Position numbers and translations under genes: made by a program
Shown here: positions 33,927 to 47,150 of the stretch, piece by piece
Layout: every line of letters starts with the position of its first letter
How positions within the stretch are numbered: the first letter of the stretch is position 1
The notes under the pieces: generated by a model
Databases searched by the model: none
Seen by the model: the letters and a program-made list of their open reading frames with translations, nothing else
Told to the model about the DNA's origin: nothing
From: Aquatica leii
Taxonomy: Eukaryota; Arthropoda; Insecta; Coleoptera; Lampyridae
DNA: 64,000 nt
Assembly (NCBI GenBank): GCA_035610365.1
Contig: CM069439.1
Coordinates: forward strand, 2,418,001 to 2,482,000
Reading direction: 5' to 3'

Positions 33927-36900
33927 CTCGTTACAATTACTTTAATGCAGTTGATAATAACTGACAATAACCTCTTTGTTTTTGACGTGTTTTTATAATT
34001 TATAATGAATTTTTTTTGCATCAAACAGCAAAAAAATTGAGATTTGTTATTTTCCTTTTATTAGGGTAGTCAAATAATTTTGGTTTAAAATGAATTTCAC
34101 TTTTTTGTAATGAGTTTGTAGATTATTTTTTATGGGAACCATTATTCTCTCAAATACATAGTTTAATTAGTAAACGATGAAATAATAATTGTCATTAAAT
34201 TATGTTTGTTTATTTCTTTTGCATTCTAGTAGTTGTTTGACTTATGTCTTATGCAATAAGTATTAAAGTTTTTAAATAATTACTTCGAAAAATAATTAAT
34301 TATTTAAAGCACAGAAAATGTTATTAGTCGATTTGTATTTATGGTTAAAGATTGTCTGAACGTGGGGCTTTACTTTATTGATGGTCCATAGGGTATAAAA
34401 ATTTTATAAGAATTTATGATGATAAGTAGGTGTGGTAGGAGAAATGAAATTTAGGGCTTTTTAAAATAACAGTAAATTATTGTCGATCTTATACAATTAC
34501 CATATGTAAATTTGTAGTAATAATAATTGGTTTAGATCTCTTTATCAGCGCAAAGTTTTAACAGGTGTGCAGGCCGGAAGGCAACTCTTACTGTAACCTA
34601 TACACAGCAGCCAAAAGTTCCAAATGGATTCGAAAATGTCAAATCAGTTACGACACTCGTGTGCATTACGTTCTTACCGAAATTGTAATTCTGTGTACAT
34701 GTCAACTACCAAACTTATCGCGCATCTACTTAATCTGCGAAAAGAACTAATTTAAACGATTAAATAAATAAATGTAGCAGTTGGAAATCGTGGGCTTGGC
34801 GCAGACATGACGCTTTTGGAAAGTAGAGCCTAAAATATGTGAACACCTTAAACTTTCTTGGATTGTTAGTCTTTATAAATAAAATCGATACACTTTTGTC
34901 ACTTATCTAAATTAGAAAATTTAGGTAATTAAATATTAAAAGTGAAAACTTGTAAATTACGCAAAAAATTTATTGCGAATTTTTAAATTTTAATAACATG
35001 GGTCGACTCCTGCGAGTATATAATATTGGCGCTTACAACGGCGCACACCTACTTATTTTATTTTCATATTATTATTTCGGATTTAATTACTGTTCAATAC
35101 GCTACGCTATTAATTTTCAATGTAATCGTGATCCCGATCGGAATTACTCTATAAGTTTTTCATTGTTACACAAGCGGTTTCATATTCTGTCTGATGCCTG
35201 TCTCAAGTGGAATACCCAAGTTTAATTAAACTTATACATATGTACACGGATTTTTAAATTAACGATTAAAAAACAATAACCGCCATTAATATTTTTAATT
35301 TATATTATTCTTTTTCGTTTACAAAGCTGACACCTTAGGCGTTAATTAGTTATAACTGTCTCTTTACCGTTTGTTTCTGTTTGCTTTTGCATGTAAAATT
35401 AAGTTAACGAGATCAATCGTCTTTCTATTACAGTAAACATGCAAGATTTACATTTCGCATTAGAGCGCCATGGTTCAAGTTTTTAACTAACGAAATTTAG
35501 TTTTATTGTGTTTTAATTAAATAAGAAAATGTTTTATACAGTGTCTTAAAAAACAGAATGAAAAATGTTTTTGGGTGAAAGCATTTTTTTTATTTGTTAA
35601 ACTTCATCAAGTAGTGAGAAATCGAGTAAACTACATAAAAAATGATAATAAAATAAAATCTAAATACACACATCATTTCTGCTCATTAAGAACATACACA
35701 TCATTGGCAGTATAGCAAAAAAAAATTATAAATAAGCTTCACAACAAACATTTGTGATACTAAGTTCTCTGGTGCAACTTCTAAAAAATTAAGTTCTTAA
35801 CTTAAAACACAGACTGTACGTGTACCAAAGCTAAATTCCTTTTTTAAATAAATAATAATAATAAATAATAAATAAGATTGAAGATAGTCGCATATAGTAA
35901 AAACAAACTAGTAACAGCGGGCTAATCTGTAATCAACGTCCAAATTCAGTACATTAAACGGAACCTCCTAGTGTTGCTAAGCAGAAGTAAGTACAATTTT
36001 ATTCTACGATTTGCAAAAAAATTCAGTAATTATTTTAATATTTTTCAGTAATAAATCAAGCTTAACCATCATTAAATAATTGAGTAACATATAAAAATGT
36101 ATTGATCATTCAAATAATCCTAAGTGACGGATGAAAATTTATTTATCAATCGAATAATCTTAAGTGTCAAATAAACATTTAATTGTCAATATTCATTAAT
36201 CGTATATTTTTATATCGCTTGTGTATGCAAACAAATTTTTACTTGTTTATTTAATATTTAAAAGTAACTAAATATTTTTGGAACTGATTACTTAAGTATT
36301 GTTTCTGTTTAAATATGCGTTTTGACAGATGTTAAGATTATTGTTATTAACAACAATACTTGTATGAGCAAATTTGCTGTTCAGCCGCTATAATAACTAT
36401 TTAGTTAAACAATATTTTATTTGTAACTTACAATAAGTAAAATAAAATTTTTATTTATCATTTAGAGACTATTTTATAATTATTCATTACTGAAGAGAAG
36501 TACATTAACGATTTTTTATTAATGGCTCCAAATAATTTAAGAAATATATAGATTTGTACTCGTCATTAACGATTTTATTTGATGGCTTATCCTGCTGCTA
36601 ATAAAACTTCTTATAACATTAGAAGTCCATGATACAAGGCATAGAAACAAAATAACAACACTGATTATTACTGCAACAAACAAAATGTAAACACCTTTAC
36701 GCCGTTTTCTAACAAGATTATCATGCTAAAGCAAACCTAAGTACTACTAGACGAGTTTAATGCTACGGCCACAAAGTCAAGATCAAGATTACAAATTATC
36801 AGACAAAGGTTTGCGCTGTAAAAAATAAAACGTTACCGCAATGACGTAAAATTTGTTAATACATATCTCGGCTAAGAAGTTAGATTTCACTATTACCATG

Positions 36901-37229
36901 TACTGACATACGTATTCATTACATTTAAAAAATCCAATAATATAAATACATATAAATTAAAAACTACGCAGCTTTGTTGCCAAATACAAAAAAAAATCAA
37001 TAAAACACTGAACGATGAAAACACATATATACAATTTGATATACAAAAAAATCTGCAAAAAATGTTCAAACCTAGAAAAACAAAAACGGTTAAATAATAA
37101 AATATTTTTGACTAAAGTTCAAAGATTTTGAACCTGCCAGTTGGTCTCTTGGACCTAGGTGATATCTATGATCGCACATTTCAATTATTAGAGTGCCAAC
37201 AATGCGCATTCTCGGTTTAGCTGAGTATT
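33927..37229. other. AT-rich stretch without recognisable genes
   Basis: Unassigned plus-strand frames at 34565-34750 and 34998-35225 have mixed composition but no motif or splice context. Two loose direct repeats occur: CATTAACGATTTTTTATTAA near 36503 with CATTAACGATTTTATTTGAT near 36566, and a roughly 45-bp pair near 36095-36175. A run of AATAATAATAAATAATAAAT at about 35850 is a simple repeat. Confidence 0.4.
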
Positions 37230-38791
37230 TTAACCTAAAAAAGGTGTTCGCTTAATTGTAGTTTTATGCTTTCTTTGAATACTTAGTAGTTTGAGTAGTT
37301 TTTGAATTAAGGTTATATCATTTACCATGTGGGAATAGTCATACGAGAAGGAATAAGAGTCTCTCCAACATTTTTTAGAGGTGAATGAGGCGATAACAGA
37401 TAAAGAACTAGAAAATAATGATTCTGAAGAAGACATTGATGTTGTAGAAGAGAGCGAAGGTGACAGCGAAACTGAACAAAATATATCTGATTATGGAGAA
37501 GAAAATAATGAAAGAATTTGGCATGGCAAGCTTGTGTTCTCAGGAAAAGATCAAACAACAGAGTGAATGAAACATGTTTTATGTCAAAACTTTTGAACAA
37601 GAGCCGAAAACAAATTTTCTTATTCGCGGTTACCCACTCATTGTTTTTGAAATAGAAATGGATTAAAAACTTCAGACTCACAATGCCCATAAAACGATTA
37701 CACTTTCCAGAAGTACATCCCATCCAAGCCCAACGGATAAAGAATAAAAATATTCGCATTTTGTGACGCCAAACTCTTTTATACAAGTAATCTTGGGGTT
37801 TATGTTGGTTAGAAACCTAAGGGAAAATATCAACTGAGTAATAGCTCGAATGATGTAGAGAGGCTTTGTCAAGTTCCAGAAGAAACGTTACCTTAGATAA
37901 CTGGTTTACAAGTATTCTACTTGTAGAAAAACTGCGCGATGATTATAAACTAACTGTTATTGGAAATATCCGTAAAATTAAAGAATTTTCTTATCCAACA
38001 TATCTCCCCCCGGAGGTAGTATATTTGGATTTACAAATTCTTGTACTTTGATTTCTTATGTACTAAAAAAAATGTAATGCTAACATCTTCCATGCATCAC
38101 GACAACGATGCATGTAAAGCAAAGATATAAGATTATAATTTAAAAAACGAGTGGATGTTGTTGACGGATTACGTGCAAACTACAATGTTGCCAGATGTAC
38201 AAATAGATGGCCTACGGTAATTTTTTACACACAAACGTAGCTGGAATTCATTCGGTGGTTGTTCATAGCAAAAATAACCCTACTACGTCTAGACTAAGCG
38301 TAACTTCTTACGAACCTTGGCAATTGATCTGATTTATCAGCATTTATCGATGCGAACCACTCAACGAACCCTTCCAAAATCTCTACAAAACAGACTTTAT
38401 AAAATTACTGGTATTCCAAAAGAAACAGTTGTTCATGATCCCAGAGAAAAAGAGCTCGGAAAATGTAGTACTTGCGATAGAAAGAAAAACAGAAAAACTC
38501 GATGTTTCTGTAAAAAGTGTAAAAAATGTTTGTGCTTAGAGTATACAGTTTTTATGTGTAAAAGTTGCGTAGAAAATGTTTCAGAGTCAGAACTATCTGA
38601 TTAATAAGTTGTATATACTTTTAATTTCATTATTTTAGAACATATTTTTTGTTACCTACATATTTTTAGTTGAATCAGTTTACAATTGGGAACAAAAAAT
38701 TTCAAAAAACAACAACGTTAATTGAGTCGCTCTCGCAGACCATACGCGCCCACTCGTGCTCGAAAGTATAGTGCGCTTATTCTAGGGTTAA
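37230..38791 (+). mobile_element. Degenerate piggyBac element flanked by TTAA
   Basis: The right end reads CTTATTCTAGGG followed by TTAA (38788-38791), which on the other strand is TTAACCCTAGAATAAG, a classic piggyBac-type end. The left end is most likely TTAACCTAAAAAAGGTG at 37230, a weaker match. Between them lies a broken piggyBac transposase (next entry) of about 1.2 kb, where an intact element would need roughly 1.8 kb of coding sequence. Sequence before the right end (38720-38785) is CpG-richer, including CGCTCTCGCAGACCATACGC, as expected for subterminal binding regions. Confidence 0.75.
37381..38604 (+). pseudogene. piggyBac transposase with internal deletion, stops and frameshifts
   Basis: Frame 37381-37566 is an acidic N-terminus (many Glu and Asp) ending IWHGKLVFSG. 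Frame 37866-38051 carries SSRRNVTLDNWFTSILLVEK and then KLTVIGNIRKIKEF, the piggyBac block with a catalytic Asp (DNWFTS). Near 38071 KNVMLTSSMHHD matches KxVxLLSTMH. At 38151-38238 VDVVDGLRANYNVAR and NRWPTVIFY match GVDxxDxxxxxYxxxRxxRRWPxxxFY. Frame 38317-38604 ends in a Cys-rich domain with CSTC, CFCKKC, CLC and CKSC, the C-terminal zinc-binding region. The part with the first catalytic Asp (IDEQL...FRGR) was not found and seems deleted. At least four frame breaks make it non-functional. Confidence 0.85.
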
Positions 38792-41700
38792 TAAAATACT
38801 CTGTAGACTTATATTCGTGTGTGGATAAACCAAAATGAATCTTTGTCGTTATTTGGTTAATGACAAGAAAATAAATCTCGGTAATAGTGCATCGTTAACC
38901 TTTAGTATGCAGATTCCTTGCATAAAATCACAAGATCAAAATGTAACGATAAAAACCATGAAAAACTTTTCGAGATAGTGTTCACTAAACAAATACATGA
39001 CATTTTAGTCAAAGTAGTAATATAATTTAGTTTTAACGGTAAAAAAAAACAAATCAATGTTAATACCGAAAACCGCCAAAAAAGTCGTATCATAATCAAT
39101 TCCAAGCATTGTACATGGTTTACCACGACCGAAAATAGTCAAGTCTACACTGGTTATCTAAGCTAAGATTAAAACGCGCATCGTTGTCGATGGTATAATA
39201 ATCTTATGGGATCGGTAAAATCCACCGAACTATTTATAATCGAGTTTTAGTCTTCTGATGATCACAGACACTGTTCCCAAAAAAAATATTTTCTATCTAT
39301 TAATTTTTTTTTCGATGTCGCCTACCTTTAAATTTTTATAATCCTCAAGTACCTGAAGATTTTTAAAGCAGTTTTATAAAAATTTGACTGACAAAACTAT
39401 GTTCAACCCAAAAAATTTTTAATTTTCAAATATAACAGTAACAACCAAAACGGCGTCGTAGATGGTTTGGTTATAATCTAGAAACAATAGGTGTTGATAA
39501 AAAAATTAATTTCTCAAAACAAATACGCGAAACAAACTATTCAGCTATCACATAGCAATTGATCAATTTTTAGGTCGTATAGATAAAATTATAGTGACAA
39601 ATTTAACAATTTCAATTTTGTCCAATTTTATCAGTTAGTCGTTTCAGACACTTAACATTGTTTTGGCTAGCATTATCATTAATTTAAAAATCCAACAAGA
39701 AAGAAACGGCTACAATAACGAAAAATATAGTTGCTAGAGAAATTGTATATTACTGTACCAGATGCTGGTTTTAAAACGGCAAGACCTTCGAGAAAATAGA
39801 GTGTTGTCAATTTGCCAAATTGAAACTTGAGTATATTTTACCTAATACTGAGAACATGAGGACCACGAGTTAAAAAGTACTCAAGTGGTACTAAAAAGTT
39901 TTCTTTCGATTGCTAGATAGATGTATCTTGAGCTCCCATGTTTTATATCAAAATAATACCTCAAATAAAAACGTTCCGATTGCAATTGTAAAAGAATTAT
40001 TACAAAAATCTCATAAAGAGAATAACAACACTCATAGAAGTCACCTTCTGATGGAAGTTCTCTGCTTTGGATTCGGATAATAAAATAAATTATAAAAGTA
40101 GTCGCGCAGCTACAAAACATACTTATATGAATAAGTCAAAACTTAATGTTTACATAAAGCATTTTCTGAAGCAGCGTTTTTCTAGTCTTAAACGGCAACT
40201 GTAAATAAAATCTGTTTTGATATGGAAATAAAAGAGTCTTCCAAAAGTCATCTGTGCTTAATCAGAGTAACATGTCAAATAATGCATAAATTATTTTGCT
40301 TTCCAATAGTCGTAAATGGTACAAAAGGTTTAGCACCCTAATAGAAGAAAACACAAATTTTCAAAAACTGTATCGTGAATAGCCAAAATTGTAACGTTTG
40401 AAAATAATATCTTAAGTTTCTTCAATGAGCACGTATGTAAATAGTAAATACATTTGTAACTAAAGTTTTTCTGGCAAAACGAGATTTAAGTATAATTAGC
40501 CTAAGTTCCTCAGCTTTTATTTCATTAATCATTTATTTCACTTTTTATTTGCAGTCTAAAAGTGCAAGATCGCAAAAACTTGTTTTCGGGAGTTCACGTA
40601 TAGGTCATTCCTCTCATTTATGCACTACGCATGTGTAATTCGACCGATGCATTTTCATCTTTTTCGCGATCAAAAATCTTACGAAGAATTCGCCAACTTT
40701 TTATATCTCCAAAATTACATCGTCATAAAACGATTATTTTTTAAACGTCTCGGTACCCGATGTAATTAAAGTGTTAGTCATTGTAATTAAATAATTTATA
40801 CGAATACTAATTAGTCATCTGACGCGCCGAAATATTTTTCTTATTTAATATGCAAAGTTATTTTAAAAAAGTCAACAAAAATTCGAACCCGGCGCCTAAT
40901 TAGATGTGCACTTACCTTTCACAATTATTTTGTTGTCGTAAAGTGACGCATTTACATTAAATAAGTAAACAAAAAGTTAATAATAGCTTAGTTGAATATA
41001 TGTAAAAACCACAAACATATTTAATAATAGCTTTACTTAGAATTCCTTTTAAAAAAACCAAATATTTATATGTTTACTCAACGCGGGCATTGCTTAATCT
41101 CAATCTAATTCTTAACATATCTATGGTCAAATTAAGTCACCAACAATTTTCGTAATTCTAAAATTAAAAAGTTTATAGAGCAATTTACGACCTGACTTGA
41201 GCGAGACCATAAGGAAAACCAAATTCATCATTTTGTTTTTTGCGAAACTATTCAAAAACATATACAAAAAATGTCCACCAAAGATTGCGAACTAGAAAAA
41301 ATATTGAAATATTGATAATTATTCGAAAAATTTGAGCCATTTAACTATTTTTATTGGAGAAATATCCTTGTGAGTGAACTATTAATTAACAATTTGTTTT
41401 ATCATTTTCTTTATAAAAATAGTGTCTGTGCGGTGTTTTATATAATACTAATGCGTGTATAGTTAGTTTATTTCAAATCATTACTGTTATTATTCCCATT
41501 AGTTCGTCAAAAACAAAAAACAATTATTGATAAGTTACATAATGTGTTACATTGACGTATAAATTATTAAATAAATACCGCAACGTAGAACTAAATGACT
41601 ACTGTATTAAACCAAACCAGAGTATCTAAAAGAAACGGATTCTGTGTTTGATCAATTTTTTCAAATCAGTTTTTGTTGTAAATTGAGAATTAGATTTTGT

Positions 41701-44700
41701 TTTAATTCCGATTTTTACGGTTTTTATGCAATGGCAATCAAGTTGTGAAAAATATAATTTGACCGATCTTGTTGTGTTTAAAAAAATTTACACATTTTTT
41801 TTATAAATTTGACGTGATATTTTTTAGGCTATTCGGTACAAGGTCTTAATAGAGCCAATTCTTAATTGCTGGATGTCGGCGATAGTCCACGTTAAAACAA
41901 AAATTAAATTAACTTACGTGCAGAAGCTGGTTGTTAAGTACAGTTACGTTGACAGCCATAAATCAATACGTACCTGAAAAAAAGTAAAAATCAGTTTTAG
42001 AAAAATTGCATTTTTTGCAAATAAAAACTAATGGTTGTTAGAATTGCAAAAGTAAATTCTAATTCTATTAGCAATAACGATTTCACAAGCTACAGCAAAT
42101 CAAAACCGTTATTAATAATTTATACATAATTATAAATAAAATTATAGATTATAGACCCACACCAATCGCTTTCAGAATCGGTTCTCGAGTAGAATTTAGG
42201 GAAAAAATCGTTTCTATTAATTAGCGAAGTGAAAGCAGAAGAAGAAGTACAAGAACCAAGTTAAATTACAATCTTTAAATGATAAACTATTAAACTTTTT
42301 TTTAAGATCAATGGTCATTGCCACCGCTCAAAGAGCCACAACCACATCTATGGTATAGAAAACATTTAGATAAAACCTTGAAAAACGTAATAAATTCTTT
42401 AAAAAATTAATACGTATTGGATACACAATTAAAAATAATCGTAGGTATAATCTTTACTATACAACGAGGGACTCAACCTTCGGAAATTGACGTCACGGAT
42501 TTTTAACATAATGTTGTGTTTCACACGATAAAAGCTTTAAAGGTCACATTAATATGCTGACAATGAATAACTTTTCTTCAAGTACTCAAATAATTAATAA
42601 AAATCTCGGCGCTAATTTAACAGGAAGTTGTGTGTTTTTTAAATTGGACTTGAGAATTCTATCGAGTCGTCTTCTAAATCTAAGTCAGAATTCTAGTTGA
42701 GGCACATAAACACTGTGCACTTTACACGCCCATTTCAATTTCGAAATATGCAAAAATGTTTATTGCTATTTGAACTATGAAATTAGCATGAAGAAATTGC
42801 AAAAATAGAATAAATATTAATATGCCAGTACATTCCAGCTAGACTACAGCATACTTTGATTAGTTTATTCACCGCGCATATACATAATTCACTAAATTCT
42901 TTTTAACATTTATATATAAAAAACATAAACTACGTTTTGTCAGTGTGGATTTTTACATTTGTGACAGTGTTTGATTTAGATGTACATATATGTATAATTG
43001 CAAGACAACTCAGTGTGCAAGAATTATCCATTTGTAGAATTTAATACTTCAATATTCTTTGGCCCCTAGGAAAAATCGTCTTTTTTCCTCGTAATTATTT
43101 CCTTTATTATACATGCAAAAATGTGTTACATAACAGTTTACAAATTGTATTCATCTTTTAAAAAATTATTAAATTTAAATTTAATTTGTGGTAGTTTTTC
43201 TCAACAAGACAATACTTTTATTAAAAGTAAAATTAACCAAAATATTAAGTTAATTTAAAAAATCGATGGTAAAATTAAAATCATAAGCTAAGCGCATCTT
43301 CAATCAGGAAAACAGCCGAAAATAATAACACAAACCTTTCAAAAGAAAGAAAGAGTAAAAACATTTTTATCCAAATAAGCACGCAGTTAGAAGGAAAAGG
43401 TGAATGGCGCTGGGAATATTTTGAATAACATTTATGAAATTCTAATGCAACTATTAAAATTCGTTGTTAATATGTGATTGGGTCAAAGCTGTATTATAAT
43501 TTTAGTTTATTACTATACGGTGTTGATAAAAATAAAAAATCCATTCTCGAACTAAAGCAGTTACACATCGTGACTAACACAATCTCCCCTCATTGGTATT
43601 TATTAAACGTACTCAATTTAAAGGAGAGGCTTAATAAAAAAAGATTTTGTGACGCATATTTTTTGTTTCACACGGTGAAATAATATATTACACGTAATTT
43701 TTTTAATTTTTTTTTGCGATCAAAAAAATTAACTTTCAAGTAGTATATTGCATTGACAATATTAAAATTCAAAGTACAACGTTAGCATTTAATTTAATTT
43801 TTTTATTTATTGCGGAACGTGTATAATTTTACATTACCTCTATAAGTTTAATAATGATTTCGGCCACATATTTAGATTTTTTGAAAACAAGCATATAAAC
43901 ACAAAAAAACAGTAGTAAACAGAAAAAAAAACTAAAACAACAAAGCCAAGGGGAAAAAAACGATTGAAAGATAATATGACCACTGACAAAAAGAACAAAG
44001 TGAGAAAATGGCTAAGAGGCAGTGAGCTTTTTAACATTAGAAAAAGTAGATGTTTAAATTGTTTAGTGTTTAAGTCTCCCAAAACGGTAAATCATTTTTC
44101 TTTGTATTTAGTTTTAGAGACTGTAAAAATGATTATCATCAAATAAATAGTGAGCTTAGTATTATTTGTCATCCTGCAAAAAATGATTAGAGTTAGACAA
44201 AACTAAAATATGACTAATAACTATGATTAAAATTTAATCATAACTAAACTAATTACGAACGGTAGTTACAAATGATGCCTAACACTACAACAATTACTTT
44301 AAATTATGCTAAATAATGACAAACAGTTTTCACAAGTTCAACAAGATTTGTCCATTACCTTTAATATAAACTAGATTAGCTATTAGCAACGGCTGAGACT
44401 TAGATTCCAATGACAACCTTGGTTTGAGTTCAGTAAAATTGAAAACCAAACGCAAAATACTTTTTTGTTGTAGTAATTTTCGCCTGAAAAATTATTTACA
44501 AATGTACCTGTACCTAATTGAATAAACATAACCAAATCTTTGACTTAACGAAAATAATATTTTGAAAGACTTACCATTCAAGATTCTTTGACGTCTACGT
44601 GTTTTACGTTTCAAGAAAAATTTTACTAACAAAATTAGGAACTGCTCTTCACTTTTACCAATTTTTTATAATGCGTAAAGACTTTCGAAAAGAAGTCTAT

Positions 44701-45281
44701 ACACACATTTAATTTAAATGTTAGGCCAGATGCGTTGATCACACTTTTGTGATTTAACGCTTAACCAGTCCTTATGCTTCAGATAGTTCATATGATTATT
44801 CATTATACCATAAAATTCGAAACAATTCTTTTATCATTGTTAGAAGTTTTAGTTAGTAATCAAAATGGTTCTTTAAGATACCCAGTTTATCCCAAGTTTA
44901 TTTAGCCAAATAAGTACTTTTCTCAGAAAGAATAAGTTGTTAATTCTTTGTTGCACAAGACTGTGTGTTTTAATCAACCGCAAAATTTTCAAAAGCAATT
45001 AAATTATGTAACACAGAAAAAATATTTGATGATCTGTTTTAAAGCCTATCTCTCCCAAACTAAGGTTGTCATCGAAATTTAAGTCTAATCTGTTGCCAAA
45101 AGTTTTACAAGCCGTATACGTAAGATCATGGTTACTCGGTTTACAACTCGTCTTAAATTGAACTAACATTTAAAATAGATCTACCGTCAGCATGTGATTT
45201 GTTTGTAAAACCTTCACCAGTAGTTTACTCCAGGTGTACAGATATTTCACGTATGTATATAAATATTTGATAAATGTTTGA
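38792..45281. other. AT-rich stretch without recognisable genes
   Basis: Several chance frames of 60-80 codons were examined without finding a motif. Near 40560-40740 the sequence is slightly more complex. At 40881-40896 there is a B-box-like word, but no tRNA can be folded around it. No inverted-repeat element was noticed. Confidence 0.4.
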
Positions 45282-45504
45282 GTTACCAATCAAATTAATG
45301 ATTCTTTCATATAGAATTCTTCTTGTGATGTTATGTCGTGACGTGTTTACATATTATTGTTTTATTATGTCATTAATTAATCATTATTTATTCTTTTTAA
45401 CTCAGTGAAGCATCCTGATGAAGTGCTAATTATAAGCTCGAAACATCGTAGATTCGTTTTTTCCTTGTTTCCTATACGAAGAGATCATTAATTTGATTGG
45501 TAAC
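45282..45504 (+). ncRNA. Penelope-type hammerhead-like core inside a 223-bp inverted repeat
   Basis: The word CCTGATGAAG (CTGATGA at 45415-45421) is followed by a short potential stem GTGCT...AGCTC and then CGAAAC (GAAA at 45440-45443). CTGATGA...GAAAC is the conserved catalytic core of minimal hammerhead ribozymes, which are known from the terminal repeats of Penelope-like elements. The core sits between inverted arms 45282-45314 and 45472-45504 (GTTACCAATCAAATTAATGA on both, read outward) matching at about 29 of 33 positions. Stem II has one mismatch, so catalytic activity is doubtful. No Penelope coding sequence was identified beside it, so this would be a solo terminal repeat. Confidence 0.45.
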
Positions 45505-45950
45505 TTAAGTATTATTACCAGGAGGCGAACCTTTCAATTTAATAAATGTCTTAGAAACCCCATCGTATGTTCAGACTCTTATTCGGTGCACTTAATATAA
45601 ACTTATAAAGTTAACTTACTTTATTATTAACTTTTTTTAATCTTTTTGTGAAATATACGCGTGCGAAATTATTTTTATTCATTAAGATTTTTTTATTCTT
45701 CTACCTAAAACCGCCAAAGTATTTTAGAATTCATAAATACGTCATGCGCGTGATTTTAATTACTTGCAGAAAAACAAGCACGTACTTGTATCTGATGTGA
45801 CCTATGTGTATATAAATCCAGCGCTGTAGAAGTTCAGCATAGTATGTTATAAATTTGTGCCGAGAGCGTTTAGAAATTCTTATTGACAAATAAAATTTAT
45901 CAAAATGTAGAATTCGCTAAGAGTTATCCCAGGCGTTACAAAACTGGAAA
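45505..45950. other. AT-rich gap before a piggyBac relic
   Basis: No feature is supported. A TATA-like TATATAAATCC at 45809 with ATAGTATGTTATAAAT following, upstream of the ATG at 45951, could be remains of the piggyBac promoter region. Confidence 0.3.
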
Positions 45951-47150
45951 AATGTCAGAAGATAACATTGATGCTGGTGAACATCTATATGAAGTAGAAA
46001 AACCTGATGGATATATTCACAGTATAAATAATGAGGGATCTGTAATTAGTTAATATAACCATTCCTCTACATCCGTACTAGTAAAGCTTTTCTTAGTCCT
46101 CAACCATTTCATGAAGACTGTAAGGGGTAGAAAAAAACAAAAAACCCCTAGAGACTGTGTATCTTTACAAATAGGAAGCAAACAAACTGCGAAAAGTGTA
46201 ATAGGCATAAAGTTGGACGTGCACAACAACAATTCGTGATATTCCTGGTCCGACTTCTTTTGCAAAACGTAGTATAACAGACTCCCCACTAAGTGCATTC
46301 CATTTATTTATAATTATATTCTAAGCATATTCAAAACTCTACTGTAACCGAGGCCAAAAGACAGCTAGAAGATGATGATTGGACTATATCTATTTCAGAA
46401 CTTGAAGTTTTTATTGCTATTTTATTTGATCTTGGGACATATGGTGCTCGTGTTTTAGAAGCCGATAGCCTATGACCAAAGATGTGAGGATCTGCTTTTT
46501 TAGTGAAACAATGTCACGTCAAAGGTTCCGTGTTTTTAAGATTTGACACTCGATCCACTAGAAGTGAAGGTTTGAAGAATAACAAATTTTGCTTATCAGA
46601 AGTGTGGGACAGGTTTATATATAATTGCATCAGAAGCTGTTACACGCCTGAAGAAAACATTGCCATTGCTGAACAGCTACTACCGTCAAAGACAAGATGT
46701 TGATTCACTCAATACATGACCAACAAACTAGATAAGTTTGGTATAAAATTTTGACTGGCTGTTGATCCAAGTTCCGAATATAATAGTAAATGGATTTCCT
46801 TACCTAGGGAAATATGAAGCGCGGCCTACAATCAATATCTTGCTCACGTTGTTGTCACGTTGTCGTAAAATTAATGTAACGGTATTTGAATAAAGGCTAG
46901 AATGTTACTATTGACAATTTTTTTATGAGGTTGTTGTTGGCAAAACAGCTGGCAAAAGAAAATACTACGTTAGTGGAAACAATAAATCGTTCCAGAAGGA
47001 AAATTCCAAATTCTGTGAAAAAACAAAAAGCGAAACTATATTCAACGACCGTTTTATCAGTTAATATGTGTATTATTAGTAATAATGAAGCCTGACCAAA
47101 TAAGAATGTAGAAATTTTAAGTACACTATATAATTTTTAAACAGAATCTA
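45951..47150 (+). pseudogene. piggyBac transposase relic, N-terminal and central part
   Basis: From 45951 a short acidic frame starts MSEDNIDAGEHLYEVEKPDG. From about 46324 TVTEAKRQLEDDDW and ISISELEVFIAIL match the region before the catalytic core. Frame 46503-46703 has FLRFDTRSTRSEG, VWDRFIYNC, CYTPEENIAIAEQLLPSKTR, matching RFDxxxTRxxR, WDxF and YxPGxxITIDEQLLPxKxRC. The first catalytic Asp is replaced by Ala (IAEQL, 46668-46670). FTQYMTNKLDKFGIKF and LAVD supply the second Asp (46764-46766). Near 46905 VTIDNFFMRLLLAKQL supplies the third (46913-46915), then TTLVETINRSRRKIPNS and VEILSTLYNF. Several stops and shifts intervene. The C-terminal GGVD block and Cys-rich end are absent, and no TTAA ends were found. 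Confidence 0.85.

Noticed and set aside
37322..37786. 154-codon minus-strand frame, the longest uninterrupted ATG frame apart from exon 2 of the recombinase
   Set aside because: It lies antisense to the piggyBac pseudogene, whose plus-strand motifs explain the region; the minus product has no motif.
40881..40896. Minus-strand GGCGCCGGGTTCGAAT, like a tRNA T-arm or B box
   Set aside because: No A box, anticodon arm or acceptor stem can be placed at tRNA spacing on that strand.
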